From Cordilura impudica (lineage: Eukaryota; Arthropoda; Insecta; Diptera; Scathophagidae), in assembly GCA_963682025.1 (NCBI GenBank), contig OY821521.1:55625908-55689907 (forward strand): 64,000 bases of DNA, in the 5' to 3' direction. The notes beneath the pieces are model-generated. The model was not told the origin of the DNA and searched no databases. It saw only the letters and a list, made by a program, of their open reading frames with translations. Of the stretch, positions 54,347-64,000 are shown piece by piece. The translations under genes were made by a program, and so were the position numbers. The stretch's first letter is position 1. Each line of letters starts with the position of its first letter.

Positions 54347-55605
54347 CTAATTTTCCAGTTCGAGTATGCAGATATCGCATCGATGCAGCAATGTTGAATG
54401 CTCAGCACAAAATGCTTTGTTGCAAGTAAAGCAATATGCTGTAGTTTTACGATGACGACATAACTGGCATGATTGCCGATTTGATGGTGGCGCAGGGTCT
54501 TGCTGCTACCTACAAGGGCATTCAAAATTATTTAATTTTACCTTTACATTGGATGCTGCCATAGAGCTACGAATCTTGGAATAGCTCGTTATATGTCCAT
54601 TGTTGGCTCATTCTTCAATATTAATATTAATTGTGTCGGTTTTTTACTGTCTTAATTTCATTATATGTATATGATAATTGCAGCTAATGCAGCAATATCT
54701 ACCATATTGCAGAACATTGCAAGTGGCCAGCGTTTTGTTGATCGTTTGCAAGAATATGTGCTAAGCATCTGATACATTGGATCCACGTCGGATTTATTAT
54801 CATTGTAATCCAGAATAACCATGCGCTTCTTTTTTCAGTTTTGCCTACATCGTCTTCGTAGAAGCCAAACAATGAGCTGCAAACTGGACGCGCAGGACTT
54901 TTCAGGAACTCACGTGGTACAAATGTTTTATTTGACCGTATCTTTCCACATTGATGCACAACATTCTGCCCTTGACTTACCTCGCGCTCTTGATCAGGCA
55001 ACTTCCCATAGTAAATCATTCCTTTGAGGGCATAAAATGATTTCGATCGCACAGCCACCATACGTTTATTCCATAACATTTTTAGTAACACAAAACACAT
55101 TTTGAAAATGTCTTAAAAGTAAAAAACTTTTCCCGACTGACGACATTAAGTCAAAGTCAAGTAAACAAGTAAAACAAAGAAATGAATTCAATAAAGAAAA
55201 ATTAACAACTAACTTCCTGGCTGGCTTAGACGGACTGTATTTTGTAAACCGAGTGTGGCCACTACATGGGAATAATTGCTCGTTCACGGTCAGCAAATAG
55301 TGCGGGACATAAGCTGCCGCCAATTTGGTTGCAACATTTTCCAAACATCGTCAGTATCAGCAGTTTTACTGTTGATTAATCACTCGCGTATTTACGCTAT
55401 CAAAACGAACGAATTTTTTGATGAGCAAAAATCGATCTTTGCTAGTGCTACTTCGTATATTAGAGCATGGGCTGGGCCCCACAGTTCCTTAGCAGCGTCA
55501 TTATTTGATTCAGATAGCTCAGCATACAAATCGGTAGGCAAAAATGCATCGAACTCTTTTAGAGTGATTGTTTTCCATTCCTTTTTCTTCGTAGGTTTTT
55601 TTTAA
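54347..55605 (-). pseudogene. piggyBac-type transposase pseudogene with Cys-rich tail
   Basis: Minus-strand pieces. From 55605: KKPTKKKEWKTITLKEFDAF and WGPAHALIYEVALAKI (N-domain). 55344-55230: YVPHYLLTVNEQLFPCSGHT, then YSPSKPARK, where the first catalytic Asp of TVDEQL reads Asn. 55100-54700: later RNase H-like parts with RSKSFYALKGMIYYGKLPDQ and FVPREFLKSPARP, then GYNDNKSDVDPMYQML-like text. 54500-54347: a cysteine-rich zinc-binding tail, CQLCRHRKTTAYCFTCNKAF then CAEHSTLLHRCDIC, typical of piggyBac C-termini. Several frame breaks; dead. Not the same subfamily as the copy at 48812-50320. Confidence 0.8.
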
Positions 55606-55614
55606 TTATTAACC

Positions 55615-58020
55615 AACACTCAAGAGAAGCCCCCTACAGATGCAGTGCATTGTGTTGATCTCAGGAAGATAGGTTATGGGAAGGAGGAAAGAGGGAGTAG
55701 TGTTTGTGGATATTTGACACTTAAATTTTACTAGATTATAACTGTCAGGAAAGACCTGTGCGCGGAGTTTATTCCACATACGGCTAATTCGACTGATAAA
55801 CGAATTCGCTCTGTAATGAGTTGTGCGGCCAATTGGACAATAGACTACAAACGGATGTGCTATACTAGAGAAGCGGGTAGAGCGAACCGAAACTCGGACA
55901 CTTGGAATAAGTTCGCTAATCTCATAAGAACATTTTTCATGGTAGTATCTATAGAAGAGTACTACACAAACCACATTCCGATGATGTTCCAATGAGTCAA
56001 TAGAGTTGGATACCCTACTGTCATTGATGAGCATCAACGCCCTTTTTTGCATACAGTCCAATACCTCCAAAATATACTTTAAAGCTCTTGCCCATATATG
56101 GGAGTTGTATTCCATTTTCGGTCCGATGTAAGTGGTATAGATTTTAAGGAGATCAGAAGGAGTGAAGTACTTTTTGCACCGTTTTAGAAAACCAAGACAC
56201 TTGAATACTTCTTTTAACACTTGAAAAACATGCTCGTTCCAACGAACATCACATTGAATTCTCATGCCTAGAACATCAAGAGTATCCGATTCCTCAATAC
56301 CTATACCACCCATATATACAGATGACATTGTTGAATCCATGGCCCTATGGGTCAACATACAACATTGAGTCTTCAGCGCATTAAAATCAACCTTATTCGC
56401 TTTACCCCACTCGGAGAATGTTAACAGGTTTTGATTGAGTGTGTCATTCATTGTCCGCCCTTTGCCCCCAACCTCCAAGAGGCTTGGCCTACAATTAAAG
56501 GAAAATGAATGACAAATGCTGCTGTCATCTGCGAAAGAGTATATAGAGTTAGAAGTTTGACCAAGAAGTTCGTTCAGAAAGATAAGGAAAAGAGAAGGAA
56601 AAAGAACGGAACCTTGGGGTACCCCTGAATTAAGTACCCCTGAAACTCATTAGATGAGACCCCATCAATAACAACACGTATTGTTCTGTCTCTGAGGAAA
56701 CTCGATATAAATCGAGAGAAGTCATTACCGACTCCAAATGCAATAAGCTTTGATATCAATACACCGTGCCACACGCGATCGAATGCCTTGGAAACATACA
56801 GAGCAACCACTTTACTTTCACCAAAATTGCGAATGGACCGACTCCAGCGCTCAAAAAGTAGAGCTAAGAGGTCTCCCGTGGAACGGTTTCTACGGAAGAC
56901 ATACTGTCGATCATTAAGAAGTGAGTTGGCCTCTAGGTAAGGTAGTTCACAAGATGGAAATTGATCATGCTCTCCATCATCTTTGAGAGCGCAGAGCAGA
57001 TTGCAATTGGACGGTAATTTTCAGGGTTATTAGCCGCACCCTTTTTAGGGATTGGTTGGACATTAGCAACCTTCAAGCAAGAGCGAAAGACTCCCGCACG
57101 GTAAGAAAGGCTGAAAAGGTTGGCCAATGGGCTGGTTAGCGTCGAAGAGCACTGTTTCAGTACCAGTGCTGATATACCATCCGGTCCCGGAGACTTATTA
57201 ATGTTGAGATCCGAAAGAACGATTTTAACTGCACGTGCTCCGAAGAATATTTTAGACATATTACAAGATACCCTTTCGAGTTCGGGCAGTGGTTGATCTC
57301 TATCCGGCAAAAATTAATTTTTTGCAAAAAGTTCAGCTAATCAACCGGGTCAGTGAATATTTGGTCATTCATTATAAGAGTTGGGATAGCAGAACTAGCA
57401 TTATTCTTTACTCTGACCAAAAGCTCTTGCTGCCTCGAGGAGCAGAAAGATTTTCAGCACGAAGATGCTGATCGTGAAGAAACTTTTCGCGCCTTAGTAC
57501 TTTGGCACATTCGTTTCTCGCCTGTTTGCGTAGCAGTTCAGTGAGGGAATTTTTATTTTCTCGCCAATGTCTGAATGCTTCCTTTCTGGATCTGACTGCA
57601 TCTCTGGTTAAATCAAGATTATTGATTAGGTTTAGCCGAAATGTGCTTTGATGGAATGAATAATCTCATACCAAGCACTATTATTTTGTCCACCATTATC
57701 GCTGCAGCGACAAAATTATTATCCAGGACACAAAGTTTTCAATTGAAATGCTTGAAGAAATCGTTGAGCTCGGCCCAACGAGCCTTTTCGTATATTAAAA
57801 AGTGAGCGTTTCATAGCTGGTGTTGAAACACTATGAAGTACCGAGTACGAAATAGATTCGGAAATGGAGCAGTGAGCCGAATTACCGAGAGGTGCAAATA
57901 TTTTCACTTCATACTTGTCAGGGTGTGAAGGTAGAATGAGGTCGAGAGTATTTTGTATTTGTCCTGCAATGCACGGAATGTGCGTTGGTTCATTCACTAG
58001 CCGTAATGTATTCAGCATAA
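55615..58020 (-). pseudogene. Non-LTR retrotransposon relic (EN-RT)
   Basis: Minus strand, in order: the end of an apurinic-type endonuclease (58018-57719, QNTLDLILPSHPDKYEVKIF, APLGNSAHCSISESI), a degraded linker, and RT motifs NKSPGPDGISALVLKQC and NYRPIAICSALSKMMESMI (57310-56933). Then VALYVSKAFDRVWHGVLISK (motif A region, 56810), GVPQGSVLFPSLFLIFLNEL and YSFADDSSICHSFSFNC (FADD in place of YADD, about 56640-56500). Last is a long C-terminal region (56478-55609) with VDFNALKTQC, TLDVLGMRIQCDVRW and FISRISRMWNKLRAQVFPD. CR1/L2-like by the wording of the C-terminus, which is uncertain. Multiple frame breaks; dead. Confidence 0.85.
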
Positions 58021-59326
58021 TTTTTTCTTGAAATTCGTGCGGTTCGGGTATTCAACCCATACAGCATTAAGGAGTCTGGAGTGTTTGAAAAACAAAAAGG
58101 TCGTCAGGGACCTTTTCACAAACAGAAGAGTTAAAAGCGAGCCTTACATTTACGATAAAATTACATTACAGCAACGGTCGCCTAAACATGCCTTCAGAAT
58201 CAAAAATTGAATTGATCAAATAGAACATGTTGAATTATATATTTTAAAATGTGATTTAATGCTATATTCAAAGCCTAATAGAGCCTATACTCCGAAAAGT
58301 ACTCTTTTGATGTATTAGGAAAACAATAGAAATGTGTGTGACTGCATCATTATTGTTAATAACCATCAATCAATTTGCCGAACGTTTTGTCAATATATGT
58401 TTATAAATAAAAACATATACAAGCATTGTTGAGGAACACAGTATGGGAGAAACTAAGCCCCTTTCCTATATATGCATCGTTGAGGAACACAGTATTTAAG
58501 GAAGAAAAAGTATATATATATAAATGTATCGTAAAGTACTGATTTTTCTAACTTAACTTGAAAAATCGCCATAACTCTTAATAAGGAATTAAATATATTT
58601 GAATACGGAAATACATACATGTTTTTAAATTTACTAATTTATATTTTCATGTTTTTATGTCGCATTAAGTCAAATGTCATTTTGAATTAAGTACCATTTC
58701 AAAATATTTTGGATTATTTCTTCTTTAACACAAAGTCATTTAATTTTACAATTGGTATAGAACAAAGAAAGAGAAAAACAAGATGTTAATAGACAAGGTA
58801 TATGTTGCATAGAGAAAATATCATCATGATAAGTCATATTAGAGTATAAATCTCTCATGAAATTAGTGTGGAAAACGTAGAATTGGCAAATTTCCATATT
58901 TTGGATGCCACATAAAGAAAAATATTTACATTTTTTTGTCTTTATTTTTTATATATTTTTTAAAGGCGGCTTTTTAGCATTTTGGGTTTTGTTTTATTGT
59001 CTTTTATTAAGTTCATAATGTATTTTTAGGACTACTAAAAACTGTATGCTACAGTGATTTTGTACTTGTCCAATGACCTAGTGGATCTGGTTGACTACAA
59101 AACTATATTCAAATATTTTGTAACACCCTTAAACTTTTAAATAATTGTTAAAAAAACCGTTTTATGGTTATTTCCCTCACTTCGATATTTATAAACTAAA
59201 CTAAAATGTTCAAAGGACTTTTATTAACAGGAGCTAGGGGATAAATTGAGATTTTTAAGCAAATATATTTTGTATTTTAAAATTAGCTAAATACACAAAT
59301 ATTTCAAAATAAATGAGTATACATTA
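58021..59326. other. No gene recognised
   Basis: AT-rich sequence with a possible short tandem phrase (GTTGAGGAACACAGTAT twice, 58430-58500). No supported gene. Confidence 0.35.
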
Positions 59327-59898
59327 GGGCGGGTCGATTTAAAAATCGCCCAAGTGACAAAGAAAATCGTATTCTAGGGATCAAAATAAGAAACTTTGGC
59401 CGAGGAATCATACCTCTAAAATGAATTCTGATGTCCCGAATTTTGACCTGTCTGTCTGTCTGTCTCACTTTGACCCATTTAAAGTGCCCCCATCGAGTCC
59501 AAATGTATGACCGACCTCCACTAACTTTGGAGGGCCGACCCAATCATGCCAGTGGCTCTCCATACAAACATTTCAAGAAATCACCATTTTTTGTTCAGAA
59601 TTGGGCTGACTATGTTTGATTTAATATTAAAATTAACACACATACGTATACGTATCTTCTACTCTGCTAATAAATAATAATCATACGCCTTGACTATGTT
59701 ATGTTATTCAAAAAGATCGATCGGATGAGGGTAAATAACTTTTAAGTCACTCCGTGATTATGCGTGACTCTGCCGGACTACCCCAAAATAATCTGTAGTC
59801 ACAACAAGACTATGGGCCAAGTTTCAGATCAATTGCATGAGGGGGATTTTCCTTGTCACTTGAGCGATTTTTTTGCCTCCCTACAAATCGACCCGCCC
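59327..59898. mobile_element. MITE-like element, TA-flanked
   Basis: The left end GGGCGGGTCGATTTAAAAAT and the right end ATTTGTAGGG...-type sequence reading AAATCGACCCGCCC are inverted, with CAAGTGACAA and TTGTCACTTG further in. TA on both sides (59325-59326, 59899-59900). Contains a GTGACT-type segment related to 44930-45235 (59713-59850). Non-coding; small frames at 59304-59619 are incidental. Confidence 0.7.
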
Positions 59899-59911
59899 TA
59901 ATATACATATA

Positions 59912-61213
59912 AAGGGTGTCCCAACAAGAACGCAATTTTTAAATTTTAAATAAAACACAGATATTTTAAAAAAAATCGTGAAACTTTATTATATCGTAAA
60001 GTAGACAGAATGAGGTTATGTATGGAACAATATATCGTGCAGATGGCCGGCGCGGCTTTGCTGGCATGCACGCAATCTTTTAATGAAATTTTCAATGACC
60101 GTTTTGCATAAATGCTGCGGTATTTCATTAATGTAGCGTCCAATTTCCTCTTTTAAGGCTTGAGGCGTCGTCGGCTTATTCGCGTAAACCATCGACTTCA
60201 AAAAACCCCAAAGAAAAAAATCTAATGGTGTTAAATCGCACGATCTAGGCGGCCAATTCTGATCTCCAAAACGCGAAATAACACGACCGGGAAATGACTG
60301 ATGCAGCAATTGAATTGTGTCTCTGGCTGTATGACATGTGGCGCCGTCTTGTTGGAACCACATGCCCTCCACATTCATTTCTTCAATTCGAGGCAAGAAA
60401 AAACTGGTTATCATTTCACGATACCGAAGACCATTGATTGTTTGCGCTTGACCTGCCTCATTTTCATAAAAAAAGGTCCAATGATTCCTCCAGCCCAAAA
60501 ACCACACCACACAGTGACACGTTGAGGATGCATTTGCTTCTCGTGAATCACTCGAGGATTTTCCTCACCCCAAATGCGACAATTCTGCCTATTGACGAAG
60601 CCATCAAGATGGAAATGGGCCTCGTCACTGAGGATGATTTTAGCGGCAAAATCAGCATTTTCATGTTGTCTCTCCAATACCCAATTAACGAACTCCCTTC
60701 GCTGTCCATGGTCAGCTGGCTTCAGTTCCTGAGTCAATTGAACTTTGTATGCATGAAGATGCAAATCTTTCGTCAAAATTCGCTGCATAGTAGATTTGGA
60801 GACACCAATTTGCTGAGCTCGGTGTCGAATTGAGGTGGATGGAGTTTGAGTGACATCATCACGTACAGCTGCGACATTTTCGGTCGATCGACCTGGTCGA
60901 TGGCGCGTTGTTGTCTTTACATCACTAACAGACCCAGTTTCGGCAAATTTATCCATTAACCTCTTTACAGTTGACTCTTTTGCAGCATTATTGTGACCCC
61001 AAATTGATCGCAATTTGCGAACTGTAGCCGCAAAACTTTCACCATTTTGGTAAAACAATTTCACAATGAGAATGCGTTGTTCATTCGTGTAGCGCTCCAT
61101 TTTTACTAACCTCGTACCTTCTACTAGCAAACAATAACAATTGTTCAAATGTCAAACAATGACACTTCGAATGTTGCCAGATTTAAAAATTGCGTTCTTG
61201 TTGGGACACCCTT
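59912..61213 (-). mobile_element. Second DD41D mariner element
   Basis: 1302 bp. The terminal repeats AAGGGTGTCCCAACAAGAAC and inverted GTTCTTGTTGGGACACCCTT continue in perfect match through GCAATTTTTAAAT. TA on both sides (59910-59911, 61214-61215). Starts 13 bp after the MITE at 59327-59898. Carries a transposase with a single visible frame break. Confidence 0.92.
60016..61100 (-). pseudogene. DD41D mariner transposase with one frameshift
   Basis: Starts MERYTNEQRILIVKLFYQNG at 61100 and ends LHDILFHT at 60016. Helix-turn-helix region ESTVKRLMDKFAETGSV. Catalytic segments ILSDEAHFHLDGFVNRQNC (first Asp), MWFQQDGATCHTARD (second) and SCDLTPLDFFLWG (third, 41 residues later). The open frame changes at about 60473-60480, where a T run (as read on the minus strand) after GGIIGPFF is one base short relative to the downstream frame. 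Otherwise no damage, and total length corresponds to 361 residues, the same as the intact copy at 29597-30682. A sequencing or assembly homopolymer error is a real alternative to a true mutation. Confidence 0.9.
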
Positions 61214-61215
61214 TA

Positions 61216-61558
61216 GTATACGTAAGCCGGACTACTACGCATTCCGTTAAATTAGATGGTTTTTAATTAATGTCGATTTTATTTACAAAAAATGTAATCT
61301 ACAAAAAAAAAAGTCAAAAATAAACGATTTGTCGTTTGTTTTTTTTGTAATTACAAAAGCAAAGTTTCAACAATGTTTAACTAATCTGGGTTCGCTGAAT
61401 TCGAAACTGGCATAAAATTGGGCTATCACGCCTTGTTCATTTTTTATCGCATGCTGGCAATACTGTAAAACAGTCAGTACTGACACTACAATTTCACAAT
61501 TATTAATTTGACAGAAGCCCACATTCATTCTAAATCTTCAAAATAGTAACGTTTAAGC
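61216..61558. other. No gene recognised
   Basis: Sequence between the mariner and the orphan repetitive gene, probably upstream flank of the latter. No promoter recognised. Confidence 0.35.
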
Positions 61559-63213
61559 ATGTCAGGGAGATCGTGTGTTACTGATTCAAGCTATTTTTCC
61601 TTTGTGTGTGGTAAATATTTGGTCGAAAAAAAGGATATGCAATATTAGAATCATTAACCTTACTTTGGTTTTGCTGTCAGAACTATTTTATACAAGTGGT
61701 CAAATGGCAAGAAGATCTATTTCCATTTTTCAATTCCAGTACTTTGGAGAGTGTCAAGTAACCACCAAACAGATTGTACAAAAGTTGCTGGATTCAATAT
61801 GAAAACCCGAAAAAATATTACTTACGCGAATGTCGAATCGGTTTCCAAGACAGTTCAACGTCCACCAAATGATCCATTACCAGTCATTCCCAGTGCTACG
61901 AGCAGTGAGTCCGAAACATCTTTCACCAGTAGTGATAGTTTTTATGAGGCTGTTGATGAACGCCATTTAGTGACTCAAGCTGAGCTGAATGATCTAATTC
62001 GGGACTTACATTTAACGAAGCAAGATGCAGAGTTACTAGCTTAACGCATGCAGCAGTGGAAACATCTTCCAGTTGGGACAAAAGTAACAATCTATAGAGA
62101 TAGAAGCTTGGAATTGGCTGCATATTTTGAAAAGAAACACTCTATTCTATACTGTACTGATGTTGATGGTTTATTTCAAAAAATGAACCAGCCATATGAT
62201 AAAACTGAATGGAGATTATTTATTGATGGCTCTAAGTACAGTTTAAAGGCTCTTCTTTTGCTTAAGGGGAATGAAAAACCATCAATACCAATTGCTCATG
62301 CCATTAGTACAAAGGAAAATTACGAATCAATGACTGCAATTTTGACATTACTCAGATACAACGATCATAAATGGAAGATCTGTGGTGGGTGACCTTAATG
62401 TGTGTGATTTAAATTTCTTTGTATATATGTATAGTATAGACCATCGGAAATAACTGTAAATTAATTTGTTTCAAGTCATTGGTTTGTTGACTGGTATGCA
62501 AGGAGGTTTCACAAAATATTGTTGTTTTTATGGGATAGTTGCGCTACATGTCATCTCATCATTACGCCAGAACAGAGTGGCCAAAAAGAACTGAGTATTC
62601 ACCAGAAAAAAAAAACATTTCAAATAAACCATTAATTGATCCACATGACGTTCTTCTCCCGCCGCTGCACATACAATTTTGCCTTTTTAAGAACTTTGTC
62701 AAGGCTATGGACAAAGATGGTGCGGCATTTAATTATTTGTTAGCGGTTTTTCCTAAAATTTCATATGCTAAAATCAAAGTAGGCATATCTGTTGGCCCTC
62801 AGATCAGGAAGCTATTGAATGATACAAATTTTTCACAATGTTTATTGGAGAAGGAATATGAACCCTGGAAATCTTTCAAGAGCATCGTGGACAGTTTTCT
62901 TGGAAACAATAAGAGTGAAAACTGCTGCTGATTTTTTCAAAAATTATCACGAATTAGGTGAACAATGTCACTCAAAATACATTTTCTTCATTTGAGTTTA
63001 GATTTTTTTCCACAAAACCTAGCTGCAGTGAGCGACGAGCAAGAGGATCATCCTCACCAAGATTTAATGAAAATAGAAAGAAATTATCAAGGATTTTGGG
63101 ACAAAAGCATGCTGGGAGACTATTGCTGGACTCTACTACGTGAAACCGACCAACAAAATACACCCGACGTTCAAACGCCATTCACTTTTGATAATTCATT
63201 GATTTTTAAATAA
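61559..63213 (+). pseudogene. Broken member of a repetitive orphan protein family
   Basis: The wording matches a protein family that I know only as an abundant, uncharacterised repetitive family in arthropod genomes. N-terminus at 61559: MSGRSCVTDSSYFSFVCGKY, a Cys-containing start. 61751-62041: SSNHQTDCTKVAGF and a Ser-rich spacer ending DAELLA before a stop. 62048-62392: WRLFIDGSKYSLKALLLLKG and YNDHKWKICG. 62470-62560: VIGLLTGMQGGFTKYCCF. 62620-62931: LIDPHDVLLPPLHIQFCLFK, then NFVKAMDKDGAAFNYLL and VGPQIRKLLND. 62965-63213: LKIHFLHLSLDFFPQNL, RNYQGFWDKSMLGDYCWTLL and the terminus. At least four frameshifts or stops. No classical DDE, RT or RNase H motif was recognised; IDGSK could be an active-site-like segment, but that is a guess. 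No terminal repeats found. Confidence 0.7.
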
Positions 63214-63527
63214 ACTAATGATTTTTTATGTAAAAAACGAATAAAAACATTTTTTTTTGTATCTCGAAAACCTGACGTGGTAGAGAAAACCCAATTACAG
63301 ATTCGAATTCAGCCCACCAAATTACTCTAAGAAAGATATTTGGTTGCTCCAGTCCAAAACCTTGTTGGCTAGTGTTATTACACATAATTGGCAAATTGTA
63401 TTTAAACAAACTTTTTCGGAAAAGGAATAAATGAATTGTAAGTAATTAATTTTAAATAACTGAAAAAAATGACAGCGAAAAAATTCGTGAAATAGAATAA
63501 TTTATTTTGAATAACTATTTAAAAAGA
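63214..63527. other. No gene recognised
   Basis: AT-rich flank between the orphan relic and the last Helitron. Confidence 0.35.
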
Positions 63528-63891
63528 CTAGCAGATTCCAGCCCTCGAAATTCGAATGCAAATTCTAGGAAATTTTTTTTTTACATTAAATAAAGACCCT
63601 AAAGGTATGCTAATCAATTTTAGCCAATTCACATATCAACACAAAGAATCAAACTCATTTTTATTACAAACACATTAACAAATTAAATAAACACACACAT
63701 AGCATTGTATAATATTATGTATGTGTTAGTAGCAATTTTAAATGCAATTTACTCAAAATAAAGGAAAAAATTTAAAAATCTTTAAATCTGCAACACGGCT
63801 AAAAAGAAACACCTTTCAAATAATATACGTTTGGTCAAAATCGGGATAAAACGGTAGAACAAAACATCAGTCACAAGACTAATATTATAGA
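63528..63891 (-). mobile_element. Helitron copy, complete, minus
   Basis: On the minus strand it begins TCTATAATATTAGTCTTGTG at 63891 and ends CTAG at 63531-63528, with the palindrome TCGAATTTCGA shortly before. Flanking A at 63527 and T at 63892 fit A^T insertion. Non-coding, 364 bp. Confidence 0.8.
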
Positions 63892-64000
63892 TTTCTTATT
63901 TATTGTGTTTTTATAAAAACAATTGTTTTTTTTTATAGAAAGAATTAATATCTATCTGAAAAATTAATTGCACTTTCCAACAATTTTCCGATTCTGTACA

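Noticed and set aside
1..64000. tRNA, rRNA or snRNA genes
   Set aside because: No cloverleaf with A and B boxes, rRNA core or snRNA signature was noticed on either strand when reading by eye; a covariance scan would be needed to exclude them.

Overview
This window looks like part of a fly genome (Diptera, probably a calyptrate such as a blow fly or house-fly relative; this is an inference). It is very AT-rich, its genes are split by GT-AG introns, and nearly all of the rest is transposable elements nested in one another. Only three host genes can be supported: the 3' half of Eb1 (microtubule plus-end protein, + strand, 3026-9950, five exons), a complete four-exon CISD3-type CDGSH iron-sulfur gene (- strand, 27966-27230), and the first coding exon of an unrecognised gene (44281-44332, +) whose other exons are not seen here.

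Layout. 1-3025: upstream intron of Eb1, with a Helitron and a dead mariner. 3026-9950: Eb1 exons; the last intron is 5.8 kb and holds a Helentron-like element, a hAT remnant, a long foldback element and a 7-bp satellite. 10969-19400: two Penelope-like elements (reverse transcriptase plus GIY-YIG) facing away from each other. One is cut by a 3.5-kb hAT transposon with an 8-bp target duplication. The hAT itself carries a palindrome of about 0.8 kb, and the + copy is followed by a hammerhead-ribozyme-like motif. 19740-25617: two Tc1-type elements with Helitrons, MITEs, a Ty3/gypsy integrase scrap and an inner Tc1 nested inside. 27.2-28.0 kb: Cisd3. 28645-32569 and 51473-54093: two nearly identical Harbinger transposons in opposite orientation; the first is interrupted by an intact DD41D mariner, so the second shows the empty site. 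32.9-43.2 kb: MITEs, Helentron-like elements with satellite cores, LINE and hAT relics, and a second foldback element. 44.3 kb: orphan first exon. 45-50.3 kb: Helentron, MITE and a dead piggyBac. 54.3-58 kb: a second dead piggyBac and a dead LINE. 59.3-61.2 kb: a MITE and a frameshifted DD41D mariner. 61.5-63.2 kb: a broken member of a repetitive arthropod protein family with no identified enzymatic domain. 63.5 kb: a Helitron.

The mobile parts give a relative chronology. The Penelope pair is older than its hAT. Harbinger copy 1 is older than its mariner. The Tc1 at 19740 is older than its Helitrons and its MITE. Probable active-site residues are intact in both Harbinger transposases, the 29.6-kb mariner, the hAT and the + Penelope copy. 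Most other elements are broken. Apart from the three host genes I see no cellular pathway here. The most unusual items are the Penelope/hAT/hammerhead cluster, the palindrome carried by the hAT, the orphan repetitive protein family, and the recurring 3-bp CTG/CAG target duplications.
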